In this document: positions 42,611-51,478 of the stretch, one piece after another
How the letters are laid out: every line of letters starts with the position of its first letter
Position numbering within the stretch: the first letter of the stretch is position 1
Assembly (NCBI GenBank): GCA_965247665.1
Contig: CBDFHH010000005.1
Span: 620,001 to 684,000, forward strand
Source of the DNA: CAUZWH01 sp965247665
Lineage (GTDB): Bacteria > Pseudomonadota > Alphaproteobacteria > SHVV01
Length of the DNA: 64,000 nt
Direction of reading: 5' to 3'
Position numbers and translations under genes: made by a program
The notes under the pieces: model-generated
What the model saw: only the letters and a program-made list of their open reading frames with translations
What the model was told of the DNA's origin: nothing
Database searches by the model: none

Positions 42611-43684
42611 TCAGGCGGTCAACCCGGCCAGAACGTCCCGCGCCTCGTCCATCAGGGTCGCAACCAGTTGTGCTGCCCGCATCTCGTGGCCGAGCGCCGC
42701 CGCCTGGCCCGCCCACATGGTCGAAAAGTCGTCCGATCCTGCCTTGGCCGCGGCCGCGCCCAGCGGCCCGGCGAGGCTGCGGATCATCGGATAGTCAGGC
42801 AGGTCTGCTTCGTCGTAGCAGCGCATTTCCCGCACATAGCGGTTGGTCAAGGCCCGCGCAGGCCTTCCGGTCAGCGCCCGGGTGACGCTGGTTCCCTCGT
42901 CGCTCGCCCGCGCCAGGGCTCGGCGCTGCAGGTCGCTGGTCGCGGCCTCGGGGCAGCGCATGAACGCGGTGCCGATCTGCACCGCATCGGCGCCCAGCGC
43001 GAGCGCCGCGGCGATACCGCGCCCGTCGGCGATGCCGCCGGTCGCAATCACCGGCACCGACACCGCGTCGACGATCTGCGGCACCAGCGCGAACGTGCCG
43101 ACCTGGGCATCCTCGAAGGTACTGGCGAAGGTGGCGCGGTGACCGCCGGCTTCGTAGCCCTGGGCGATAACGGCTTCGGCACCCCCGTTTTCGAGCCGGC
43201 GCGCTTCCGCCACCGTCGTCGCCGAACTCATCACCAGCGTACCCGCCGCCTTGAGCGCATGCATCGCCGCCGCCTCGGGCAGGCCGAAGTGAAAGCTGAC
43301 GACCGCAGGTCCGGCCGCCAGTACCGCCTCCAACATTGCCTCGTCGAAACGCGGCGCGATCGCCAATTCGCCCGGCTGCTCGATGCCAAGCTCGTCATAG
43401 TAAGGCGCCAGCCGCCGGCGCAGCTTGGCCTCGCGCACCGGATCGATCTGCGGCGGGTTATGAACGAAAAAGTTGGCGCCGATCGCCTGGTTGGTGTGCC
43501 GGCGCACGGCGATCATCTGCTCACCGAACCGCTCCGGCGTCAGCATGCCGGCCGCCAGGAAGCCGAGACCGCCGGCATTAGCCACCGCGATCGCCAGCTC
43601 GGGCGTCGACACCGCGGCCATCGGCGCCTGAATCAGCGGCAGCTCGATAGCCAGGCGCTCGGCGATTGCACTTTTGTGTGGCAT
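42611..43684 (-). CDS. Nitronate monooxygenase family protein
   Basis: A 357-residue FMN TIM-barrel protein of the nitronate monooxygenase (2-nitropropane dioxygenase) family. Landmarks are PLIQAPMAAVSTPELA at the start, GGLGFLAAG, YEAGGHRATF with the probable catalytic His, and IATGGIADGRGIAAAL for phosphate binding. Some members are instead involved in enoyl reduction or flavin chemistry. It ends opposite the MFS gene and starts just after purH, in the same orientation as purH, 16 bp downstream of its stop. Confidence 0.9.
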   Translation of the reverse strand: MPHKSAIAERLAIELPLIQAPMAAVSTPELAIAVANAGGLGFLAAGMLTPERFGEQMIAVRRHTNQAIGANFFVHNPPQIDPVREAKLRRRLAPYYDELGIEQPGELAIAPRFDEAMLEAVLAAGPAVVSFHFGLPEAAAMHALKAAGTLVMSSATTVAEARRLENGGAEAVIAQGYEAGGHRATFASTFEDAQVGTFALVPQIVDAVSVPVIATGGIADGRGIAAALALGADAVQIGTAFMRCPEAATSDLQRRALARASDEGTSVTRALTGRPARALTNRYVREMRCYDEADLPDYPMIRSLAGPLGAAAAKAGSDDFSTMWAGQAAALGHEMRAAQLVATLMDEARDVLAGLTA

Positions 43685-43700
43685 CGAGCCGAGGCGAAGG

Positions 43701-45320
43701 CTAGTGCCGGAAATGGCGGGTGCCGCCGGTCAGCACCATGGCCAAGTTCTTTTCATCGGCGGCGGCGATGACCTCGTCGTCGCGGATCGAACCGCCGGGC
43801 TGGATGACCGCCGTCGATCCCGCTTCCACCGTTACGAGGAGCCCGTCGGCAAAGGGGAAAAAGGCATCCGAGGCCGCCACCGAGCCGACCGTCGCGGGTT
43901 CTGCCGTACCTGCTTCCTGCGCGTTATCCGCGGCCTTGCGCGCGGCGATCCGCGCCGCGTCGACCCGGCTCATCTGGCCGGCACCGATCCCGACCGTAGC
44001 CCCGTCCTTGGCGTAGACGATGGTGTTGGACTTGACGTGTTTAGCCACGGTGAAAGCGAACAGCAGATCGGCCATCTCGGACGCGCTCGGTGCCCGCTTG
44101 GTCACGGTCTTCAATTCACCCCGGGTGACCAGATTGTCGCGGCTCTGCACGAGGTAGCCGCCGGCTACCGATTTCAAGCTCAGGTCGCCGGCAGCGGGAT
44201 CCGGCATCGCACCCGCGGCGAGGACTCGCAGATTCTTCCTGGTCGCGAGCACCTCGCGTGCTGCCGGGTCGATCTCCGGGGCGATCACCACCTCCGTGAA
44301 GATTTCAACGATCGCCGCCGCGGTCTCGGCGTCGAGCGGGCGGTTGACGGCGACGATGCCGCCGAAGGCGCTCACGGGATCGCAGGCGAGCGCCTTGCGA
44401 TAGGCCTCGACCAGGGTGGCGCCGAGCGCGGTGCCGCAGGGATTGGCGTGCTTGATGATGGCCGCCGTTGGGGCGTCGAATTCAGCCGCCAGCTCGAACG
44501 CCGCCTCGGTGTCGTTGAGATTGTTGTAGCTCAGTTCCTTGCCCTGCAGCTGCTCGGCGGTAGCGATACCCGGCCTCCGCGCACCTCGATTTACGTAGAA
44601 CGCCGCCGTCTGATGCGGGTTCTCGCCATAGCGCAACATCTCGCGGCGATCCGTCGCCAGCACCAGCCGCTCGGGCAACGGTTCGCCGGTCTGCTCGGCG
44701 AACCAGTTGCTGATCGCCGCGTCGTAGCCGGCGGTGTGGCCGTAGGCCTTGGCCGCGAGCTTGCGGCGAAATTCAATCCCCGTGGTGCCGTCGTCGCCGA
44801 GTTCGGCGATAAGCTCCCCATAGTCGGCGGGGTCGACCACGACGGTAACGAAGACGTGGTTCTTCGCGGCCGAGCGAATCATCGCCGGCCCGCCGATATC
44901 GATGTGCTCGATGCAGGTGGCGAAGTCGGCGCCGCCGCTGACCGTTTGCTCAAACGGGTAGAGGTTGACCACGACGAGATCGATCGGGGCGATGCCGTGA
45001 CTGTCCATTGCCTGGCGGTGGCCGGGATCGTTGCGCATGCCGAGGATGCCGCCATGCACGACCGGATGCAGCGTCTTGACGCGGCCGTCCATCATCTCGG
45101 GAAAGCCGGTGTGCTCCGAGACCTCGGTCACGTCGAAACCGGCTTCACGCAAAGCGCGCGCCGACCCCCCGGTCGACAGGATTTCGACGCTTTGCCCGTT
45201 GAGGCAGCGCGCGAGTTCGATCAGTCCGCTCTTGTCGGATACCGAAATCAAAGCCCGCGTGATGCGGACGTCGTCGTCAGCCGGCATCTCGGTCCCGGCG
45301 ATGGACTCGGCTGTGTTCAT
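43701..45320 (-). CDS. purH: Bifunctional purine biosynthesis protein PurH
   Basis: A roughly 539-residue bifunctional enzyme carrying out the last two steps of IMP synthesis. The N-terminal IMP cyclohydrolase part begins RALISVSDKSGLIELA. The AICAR transformylase part includes IIKHANPCG with the catalytic Lys-His. The start is uncertain: ATG 45320 overlaps the upstream polysaccharide gene by 44 bp, and ATG 45287 by 11 bp. In related alphaproteobacteria purH follows a heparinase-family gene; here a polysaccharide cassette intervenes. Confidence 0.96.
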   Translation of the reverse strand: MNTAESIAGTEMPADDDVRITRALISVSDKSGLIELARCLNGQSVEILSTGGSARALREAGFDVTEVSEHTGFPEMMDGRVKTLHPVVHGGILGMRNDPGHRQAMDSHGIAPIDLVVVNLYPFEQTVSGGADFATCIEHIDIGGPAMIRSAAKNHVFVTVVVDPADYGELIAELGDDGTTGIEFRRKLAAKAYGHTAGYDAAISNWFAEQTGEPLPERLVLATDRREMLRYGENPHQTAAFYVNRGARRPGIATAEQLQGKELSYNNLNDTEAAFELAAEFDAPTAAIIKHANPCGTALGATLVEAYRKALACDPVSAFGGIVAVNRPLDAETAAAIVEIFTEVVIAPEIDPAAREVLATRKNLRVLAAGAMPDPAAGDLSLKSVAGGYLVQSRDNLVTRGELKTVTKRAPSASEMADLLFAFTVAKHVKSNTIVYAKDGATVGIGAGQMSRVDAARIAARKAADNAQEAGTAEPATVGSVAASDAFFPFADGLLVTVEAGSTAVIQPGGSIRDDEVIAAADEKNLAMVLTGGTRHFRH

Positions 45321-47274
45321 GGGGCGCGCGCGTCGCTGCGCGGCCTCGGCGGCCCGGCGAGGCATATTCCGGCACGACCAGCCGCAGGAGGCGCTGCGCT
45401 TCCTCGCTGGAGCCGGCGCGCGCGGCGTCGAGTAGTCGATCGACTTGCGGCAACAGCAACTCGCTTTCGATCACTCGCGGCGCGGCCAGCAATATCCCAT
45501 CCATCGAGGTTGGGTCGACGCGCTCGCGATCGTGGAACAGTTCCTCGTGGAGCTTCTCGCCGGGTCTTAGGCCCACATACTCGATCTTGCCGTCGCCGCC
45601 GGGTTCGAGCCCGGCCAGGCGGATCATCTGCTCGGCAAGGTCGCTGATCCGCACCGGTTCGCCCATGTCGAGTACGAAGATCTTGCCGCGATAGGCCTCG
45701 TCGTTGGCGCCGGCCGCCGCTTGCAGTACCAGCTCAACCGCCTCGCGGGTCGTCATAAAATAGCGGGTGGCATCTTCGTGGGTCACCGTCAGCGGACGGC
45801 CGCGCGCGAGCTGGCGCTCGAACAGCGGCACGACCGAGCCGGTCGAGCCCAGCACGTTGCCGAAGCGCACGGTCGCATAGCTCGTCGTGTCGCTGGCCAG
45901 TGCCATCGCCTGGCCGATAGCTTCGGCCACCCGCTTGCTGGCGCCCATCACACTGGTCGGGTTGACTGCCTTGTCGGTCGAGATCAGCACCATGGCGTCG
46001 ACGCCGCCGCTGCCGCACAGCTCGGCCACCGTCCGGGTACCGCCGACATTCGTCGCGATGGTCTCGCAAGGGTTGGCTTCCGAAAGCGGGACGTGCTTGT
46101 AGGCGGCGGCGTGGAACACCAGGTTGGGTCGTTGCTCGGCAAACACCGCTCGCATGCGCGTCGGGGCGCGCACGTCGGCCAGTATGGCGGTGCGCGCGAG
46201 CGTGGGGCGATCTTCCGCGAGTTCGAGATCGATGTGGTAGAGGGCGTATTCGCTATTGTCGACCAGCGCCAGCTGGGCCGGACCCAACGCGGCGATCTGG
46301 CGGCATAGTTCGCTACCGATCGTGCCACCGGCACCCGTCACCAACACCCGCCGACCGCCGATGAAGGCGGCAATGGCGTCGCGGTCGAGCACGCGTTGGC
46401 TGCGCCCGAGCAGATCCTCGATATCGACCGGCCGCGGTCGGATCCGACCGTTCCCTGAGGCACCATCGCCCAGCGTGGCGTCGTCGCGCTGGAAGTCGGT
46501 GATCCGCGGCAGTCGCGCCAGCGTCATGCCGTTGCGCTCGGCCGCGTCGAGGAGGTCGCGTACCTCGCTCCCGCGGATGCGGTCGGAAGCGATGATCAGT
46601 CGCTGCGGCTTCCGGTAGCGTCGCGCCAGTTTGTCGACGACGTCTCCGAGGTCGGACAGCGTGCCGAGCACGCGCACGCCGCGAACGTCGCGGCCGACGC
46701 GGCCAGCGCTGCGATCGATCAGACCGACGATGCGATAGGGCGAGTGCCGCGAGCGCTTGGTTTCGCGGATAAACGTGTCGGCGGCGTCGCTGATGCCGGC
46801 CACCAGCACCGGAATCCGCGATGGGTCGTGCCGTTCGAACACCGAGGCGAGATTGCCGTCCTTGAGCAGGCGGTAGAGGAAGCGCGGCCCTGACAGCATC
46901 ACCAGCAACAGCAGCCAGTTGATGACCAGCACGCTGCGTGGCAGAGCGTCGAGCCTGTTCATCGCGAACATGATCGGCAGGAACACCAGGGTGGCGATCG
47001 TCACTGCCTTGAGGATCGCGACAATGTCGTTGAAGGAGGCGTAATACCAGATGCCGCGATAGAGACCGAAAGCCCAGAACGACACGGCGGCGACGCCCGT
47101 GAAAACCACCGTTCCTTGCCACAAGAAGCCGAATTCCTGCGGCGCGCCGTAGCTCAGGTAACGCACCCACACCGACAATTCGAACGCCAGAGCCGCCAAC
47201 ACGACATCGTGCAGCGCGACCAGCAAAGCCGGGATCGAAATCAGGTTTTTTGACGAATGTGACGGGGCGGTCAT
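45277..47274 (-). CDS. Nucleotide-sugar dehydratase/epimerase, CapD/WbpM/PglF type
   Basis: A 665-residue membrane-anchored polysaccharide enzyme. Four hydrophobic spans occupy residues 15-150, followed by a CoA-binding-like Rossmann region, then the extended SDR domain with VLVTGAGGTIGSELCRQI near residue 310 and the catalytic-loop ISTDKAVNPTSVMGASK. Members act as UDP-GlcNAc 4,6-dehydratases for capsule, O-antigen or glycan sugars. ATG 47274 overlaps the WecA-like stop (ATGA). The C-terminus is extended by an Arg/His-rich stretch that overlaps purH, hinting at loss of an original stop. Confidence 0.9.
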   Translation of the reverse strand: MTAPSHSSKNLISIPALLVALHDVVLAALAFELSVWVRYLSYGAPQEFGFLWQGTVVFTGVAAVSFWAFGLYRGIWYYASFNDIVAILKAVTIATLVFLPIMFAMNRLDALPRSVLVINWLLLLVMLSGPRFLYRLLKDGNLASVFERHDPSRIPVLVAGISDAADTFIRETKRSRHSPYRIVGLIDRSAGRVGRDVRGVRVLGTLSDLGDVVDKLARRYRKPQRLIIASDRIRGSEVRDLLDAAERNGMTLARLPRITDFQRDDATLGDGASGNGRIRPRPVDIEDLLGRSQRVLDRDAIAAFIGGRRVLVTGAGGTIGSELCRQIAALGPAQLALVDNSEYALYHIDLELAEDRPTLARTAILADVRAPTRMRAVFAEQRPNLVFHAAAYKHVPLSEANPCETIATNVGGTRTVAELCGSGGVDAMVLISTDKAVNPTSVMGASKRVAEAIGQAMALASDTTSYATVRFGNVLGSTGSVVPLFERQLARGRPLTVTHEDATRYFMTTREAVELVLQAAAGANDEAYRGKIFVLDMGEPVRISDLAEQMIRLAGLEPGGDGKIEYVGLRPGEKLHEELFHDRERVDPTSMDGILLAAPRVIESELLLPQVDRLLDAARAGSSEEAQRLLRLVVPEYASPGRRGRAATRAPHEHSRVHRRDRDAG

Positions 47275-48269
47275 TCGGCGGTGGCGTCTTTACGTGCGAA
47301 ATACCATAGCAGAATCGCGACGATGCCGACGCTGAAAATCACCGCAAGCCACGGCGCGAGAATGCTGGTACCGGCAATCGCCGCGGCGATCAGCAGTGCG
47401 TTGGTGGCGGCGATAGCTAGCGTGGCGCGGGCGTGACTTTCGAGCCGGCGCGCCGCTTGCTGGTAGAAGTGGCCGGCGTGGGCCCGCCAGATGCGCTCGC
47501 CGCGGACAACACGCCGCGCGAGCGTGATTGTAGCGTCGGCGAGGTAATAGAGCGGCAGGATCAGTGCGACCATCCACCAACCCGCAGCCGCGCTGACCAA
47601 CAACAGCCAACCCAGCACAAAGCCAAGCGGGACGCTCCCGACATCGCCGAGAAAGATCCGCGCCGGGCTCCAGTTCCACGGCAGAAAGCCGGTGGCCGCC
47701 GCGGCGATCATCAGCGCCAGCGCCGACACCGGATGGTCCCAGCCAACAATCAGCGTGGTCACGAACAGGCCGACGCCGATAGCAATCGTCTCGACAGCAG
47801 TGATGCCGTCGATACCGTCCATGAAGTTGTAAAGGTTGATGAACCACAACCATAGAAGCGCTGCGCCGACATGGTCGAGCCAGGGCGGCAGCAAGCCTTG
47901 AAACACCAGTTGGTTATCGTCGAGCAGCGACGCGCCGACGGCGACCGCGGCGACATGGGCAAGCAGGCGCAGCCACACCGACATACCGCGCAAATCATCG
48001 GCCCACGACACCAGGGCGAGAGTGAGGGTTGCCGCAAGAATCGGCCACCAGTCACCCGGGATGCGGTCGAGCCCCGACCACACGAGCCACGCCACCGCGA
48101 TGGCGGCGATGACGGCGATGCCGCCGCCGCGCGGGGTCGGTTGGCTGTGGCTGCTGCGCGGATTCGGCCGGTCGAGGATGGCGCGCCGTTCGAGCAGGCG
48201 CAGGATCATGGCGGTTCCGATCCAGGCGGCAATGGCGATAGCAACGGCGCTGAATAAGACGACTCTCAT
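47271..48269 (-). CDS. WecA/MraY-family polyprenyl-phosphate glycosyl-1-phosphate transferase
   Basis: A 332-residue integral membrane protein with about 10 spans. It has the GT-4 (MraY/WecA) motifs: HSQPTPRGGGIAV near residue 40, SWADDLRGMS, YNFMDGIDG and IFLGDVGSVPLGF. It would load the first sugar phosphate onto undecaprenyl phosphate and start surface glycan assembly. ATG 48269 overlaps the preceding glycosyltransferase stop (ATGA); a much longer upstream frame is antisense-like and rejected. It forms a coupled cassette with asnB, a glycosyltransferase and the CapD-like gene. Confidence 0.92.
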   Translation of the reverse strand: MRVVLFSAVAIAIAAWIGTAMILRLLERRAILDRPNPRSSHSQPTPRGGGIAVIAAIAVAWLVWSGLDRIPGDWWPILAATLTLALVSWADDLRGMSVWLRLLAHVAAVAVGASLLDDNQLVFQGLLPPWLDHVGAALLWLWFINLYNFMDGIDGITAVETIAIGVGLFVTTLIVGWDHPVSALALMIAAAATGFLPWNWSPARIFLGDVGSVPLGFVLGWLLLVSAAAGWWMVALILPLYYLADATITLARRVVRGERIWRAHAGHFYQQAARRLESHARATLAIAATNALLIAAAIAGTSILAPWLAVIFSVGIVAILLWYFARKDATAE

Positions 48270-49435
48270 GCTTCGGGAGGCGGTTCGATCAATGTCGCAT
48301 CGGGAACGACTTTGGCGTAGACCGCGAGCGTGCGGCGCACGAAATCGTCGATATCGTATTCGGCCACCGCCATCGCCCGGCTCGCCTCGCCCATACGCCG
48401 TCGCGTCGCAGGCTCGCCGATCAGCTTGGCGATCGCCGCCGCAGTGGCGACGCCGTCGCGCGCCGGCACGAGCAGCCCGTTGACGCCGTCGTCGACGATT
48501 TCGCGGCACCCCGGTACGTCGGTCGTGACGATCGGCAGACCGCAAGCGGCCGCTTCGATCAACACCCGGGGCAGACCCTCCCGGTAGGACGGCATGCAGA
48601 CGATCCAGGCGCGCCGCAGCGTTGCCGCCATGTCCTCGCAATACCCCCACCAGGTAATGATTCCCTCGCGCTCCCATTCCCGCACGGTGGGTTCTTCGAC
48701 CGCAGTAGGGTTGGCCGGATCGGTCCGTCCGGCGATGACGAAATCGGCGTCGACTCCCTCATCCGTCAGTCTTCGGGCGGCCTCGACGAATTCGTGAATC
48801 CCCTTATCGCCGATGATGCGGGCGGGAAACATCACGACCGGGCGCTGACCGCGGTCGGCCGCCGGTGCGAAGCGCTCCATGTCGACACCGGTGCCGCGAA
48901 TGATCGTCGCGACAGCGCGATCGACCGCTGATCTGCGCGTAAAAAGCCCGAAATCGTCGGGGTTCTGGAAGATCACTCGCCCGTTGCGATGACCGAGCGC
49001 GAAACGAAACAGCAACATGATGAAGGTGCGCCGCATTCGGCTGCGCAGATCGTCGCGAATGAACAGATAACCCAGCCCGGTCACCGCATGCACCACCGCA
49101 GGCACGCCGCGCAGCCGCGCCAGACAGCCGGCATAGGCGACTGGCTTCATCGCCACGTGGTGGGTGAGGTCGGGTTTGATCCGGCCCAACAGCCGCCAGA
49201 AGGCCCATAGGAGATTCAGCTCGCCGCTGATGCTGGTGCCGCTGCGCAGCAGCGGGATCGGGTGGTAAACGAAGCCGTTGGCTTCGATGGTTGCCACGGG
49301 TCCTGGCTCGTACGGGGCGGCGACATGAACCTCGAAGCCCGAATCGCGCGCAGCGTGTGCCACCGGCATCCGATGGGTCGCGAAGAACAGCGCTTCGTTG
49401 ACCAGGAACAGGAGGCGCCGCCGTCGCCGGGTCAC
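48266..49435 (-). CDS. Glycosyltransferase, GT4 family
   Basis: A 389-residue GT-B glycosyltransferase. The N-terminal acceptor domain starts LLFLVNEALFFATHRMPVA. The donor domain contains PARIIGDKGIHEFVEA and the nucleotide-sugar signature SYREGLPRVLIEAAACGLPIV-type segment with the catalytic-type Glu. It probably adds the second sugar to the lipid carrier made by the WecA-like enzyme. GTG 49435 overlaps the asnB stop (GTGA). Confidence 0.92.
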   Translation of the reverse strand: MTRRRRRLLFLVNEALFFATHRMPVAHAARDSGFEVHVAAPYEPGPVATIEANGFVYHPIPLLRSGTSISGELNLLWAFWRLLGRIKPDLTHHVAMKPVAYAGCLARLRGVPAVVHAVTGLGYLFIRDDLRSRMRRTFIMLLFRFALGHRNGRVIFQNPDDFGLFTRRSAVDRAVATIIRGTGVDMERFAPAADRGQRPVVMFPARIIGDKGIHEFVEAARRLTDEGVDADFVIAGRTDPANPTAVEEPTVREWEREGIITWWGYCEDMAATLRRAWIVCMPSYREGLPRVLIEAAACGLPIVTTDVPGCREIVDDGVNGLLVPARDGVATAAAIAKLIGEPATRRRMGEASRAMAVAEYDIDDFVRRTLAVYAKVVPDATLIEPPPEA

Positions 49436-51381
49436 GCCGCGTGCGCGGCTTCATACCACGCTTGAAACATTGCCACGTCCCATAGTTCGTGTTGGCGGTT
49501 GCGGCGGCCGGAGAGATGCTCGGCCCAGGCCGCGCGGATCGGTTTGGGGTCAAAAAAACCCTCCTGGGCAAGCCGCCGTTCGTCGATCAGCGCCTCGAGC
49601 CAGTCGCGCAGGCTTCCTCGGAACCACTCATGCAGCGGGATCGCGAAGCCCGTTTTCGGGCGTTCGATCAGTTCCTTCGGAATGTAGCGTTCGAGAATGC
49701 GGCGCAACGGCCGCTTGCCGACGCCATCGCGCAGCTTGTACGCCTGCGGCAATCGCCAGGCGAAGGCAACGACACGGTGATCGATAATCGGCACCCGCGC
49801 CTCCAGCGCTACCGCCATCGACGCACGATCGACCTTGGTGAGGATGTCATCGGGGAGGTAGCCGATCGCGTCGAGATACATCATCTGATCGACAAAATCA
49901 GCTACATCGGCCCAGCACGCTTGATCGCTCGCCGCGGTCGGCGGCAAGCCGCCATCGACCACCAGCGTCGGCGCCTGCGGCCAATGGGTGATCTGGCGCA
50001 GATACATGTCGGCGATGCTATTGGCGTCGAGCACCGTTGCCAGCTTATGCAGCTTGTCGCCGCGATGACGCTGCCGCAGGGATCCGGGCAGACAGCCGAA
50101 CAGCGTGTCCCAGCTCGCCGGGCTCAACGAGGTGAGCGCCCGCGAGCCGAGGCGGCGCAGCCCGTGCGGCCAGTGTTCGGCGCGCGCCGCGATCCGCCGG
50201 TTCCACAGGTAGCGGTTGTAGCCGCCGAACATCTCGTCACCGCCGTCGCCGGAGAGCGAAACCGTTACCTCGCGACGCGCAAGTTGCGATACCAGGAAGG
50301 TCGGCAGCTGCGACGAGTCGGCGAAGGGTTCGTCGTACATCGTCGCCAGCCGCGGCACCACCGCGAGTGCGTCGTCGGCCGAGACATAGAGCTCGGTGTG
50401 GTCGGTACCGAGATGGTGCGCGACCTTGGCCGCGTCGGTCGCCTCGTTGTAGGCGATCTCGCCGAAACCGATCGTGAAGCTTTTTACGCGTTGCATGCTC
50501 TCGGCCTGCATCAGTGCGGTCACCGTGCTCGAATCGATGCCGCCGGAGAGGAACACGCCGACCGGTACGTCGGCGACCAGACGTCGCCGGATCGCGTCGC
50601 GCAAGAGAGTTTCCAGTTCGTCGGTGGCGTCGGCTTCGGAACCGGTGAACGGATCGCGGGTTCCGCTTTCGACCACGTCGCGCAGATTCCAGTAGGGCTG
50701 GTCGGAAATCGCGTCTGGTGCGTCGGGCGACAGGGTCAGGATATGACCCGGCCGCAATTTGAAGACGCCGCGATAGATGGTGTGCGGCGCAGGCACGCAA
50801 TTGCGCTGCATATAGAGAGTCAGCGCTTGACGATCGATCGGCTGGTCGAACGATGGCAGCACGCGCAGCGCCCGCAATTCCGAGGCAAAGGCGAATTGGT
50901 TGCGACCGAGACGACCGTAGTAGAGCGGCTTGATGCCGAGCCGGTCGCGCACCAGGTGCAACCGCTGCTGCTGCCGGTCCCACAGTGCGAAGGCGAACAT
51001 ACCGATGAAGCGCGAAACCGCGGCTTCGAGACCCCACTCCGCGATGGCGGCGAGAATGACCTCGGTGTCGGAGCGTCCAGCGAAGCGCCGTCCGACCGCT
51101 TCCAGCTCGCTCCGCAGCTCCGCGAAATTGTAGACCAGCCCGTTGTAGATCAGCACGCGGTCGCCGTCGTGCGACACCATAGGCTGATGACCCGCCTCGG
51201 AAAGGTCAATGATTGCCAATCTGCGGTGACCCAGCGCGATGCCGGTGGTTTCGTCGATCCACACGCCCGACGAATCGGGGCCGCGATGCGCCAGCGTGTC
51301 GGCCATCGCGGTGGCTGCGGCCGTCAGCGCGTCGCGGGTTGTCGATCGGGTGAAATCGATGAGACCGGCCAGGCCGCACAT
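49432..51381 (-). CDS. asnB: Asparagine synthetase (glutamine-hydrolysing), AsnB type
   Basis: A 649-residue class II glutamine amidotransferase. Cys2 of MCGLAG is the nucleophile, so ATG 51381 is firm; HRGPDSSG and RLAIIDLS follow. The synthetase domain has FLSGGIDSSTV for ATP binding. The usual NGEIYNF reads NGLVYNF here. AsnB-like proteins inside polysaccharide clusters often amidate sugar carboxylates instead of making asparagine, and the coupling to glycosyltransferase genes supports that role here. Confidence 0.92.
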   Translation of the reverse strand: MCGLAGLIDFTRSTTRDALTAAATAMADTLAHRGPDSSGVWIDETTGIALGHRRLAIIDLSEAGHQPMVSHDGDRVLIYNGLVYNFAELRSELEAVGRRFAGRSDTEVILAAIAEWGLEAAVSRFIGMFAFALWDRQQQRLHLVRDRLGIKPLYYGRLGRNQFAFASELRALRVLPSFDQPIDRQALTLYMQRNCVPAPHTIYRGVFKLRPGHILTLSPDAPDAISDQPYWNLRDVVESGTRDPFTGSEADATDELETLLRDAIRRRLVADVPVGVFLSGGIDSSTVTALMQAESMQRVKSFTIGFGEIAYNEATDAAKVAHHLGTDHTELYVSADDALAVVPRLATMYDEPFADSSQLPTFLVSQLARREVTVSLSGDGGDEMFGGYNRYLWNRRIAARAEHWPHGLRRLGSRALTSLSPASWDTLFGCLPGSLRQRHRGDKLHKLATVLDANSIADMYLRQITHWPQAPTLVVDGGLPPTAASDQACWADVADFVDQMMYLDAIGYLPDDILTKVDRASMAVALEARVPIIDHRVVAFAWRLPQAYKLRDGVGKRPLRRILERYIPKELIERPKTGFAIPLHEWFRGSLRDWLEALIDERRLAQEGFFDPKPIRAAWAEHLSGRRNRQHELWDVAMFQAWYEAAHAA

Positions 51382-51478
51382 ACGCTAGTTCCCGAATGCT
51401 CGCGGCGATTTATGGCATATTGCCGCCGGCTCTGCGACGCCGGACACGAGCGCGGGGCGCATTCAATCCTAGGGAGCG

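Noticed and set aside
43674..45647. 657-codon plus-strand frame opposite purH
   Set aside because: Antisense shadow of purH with no domain.
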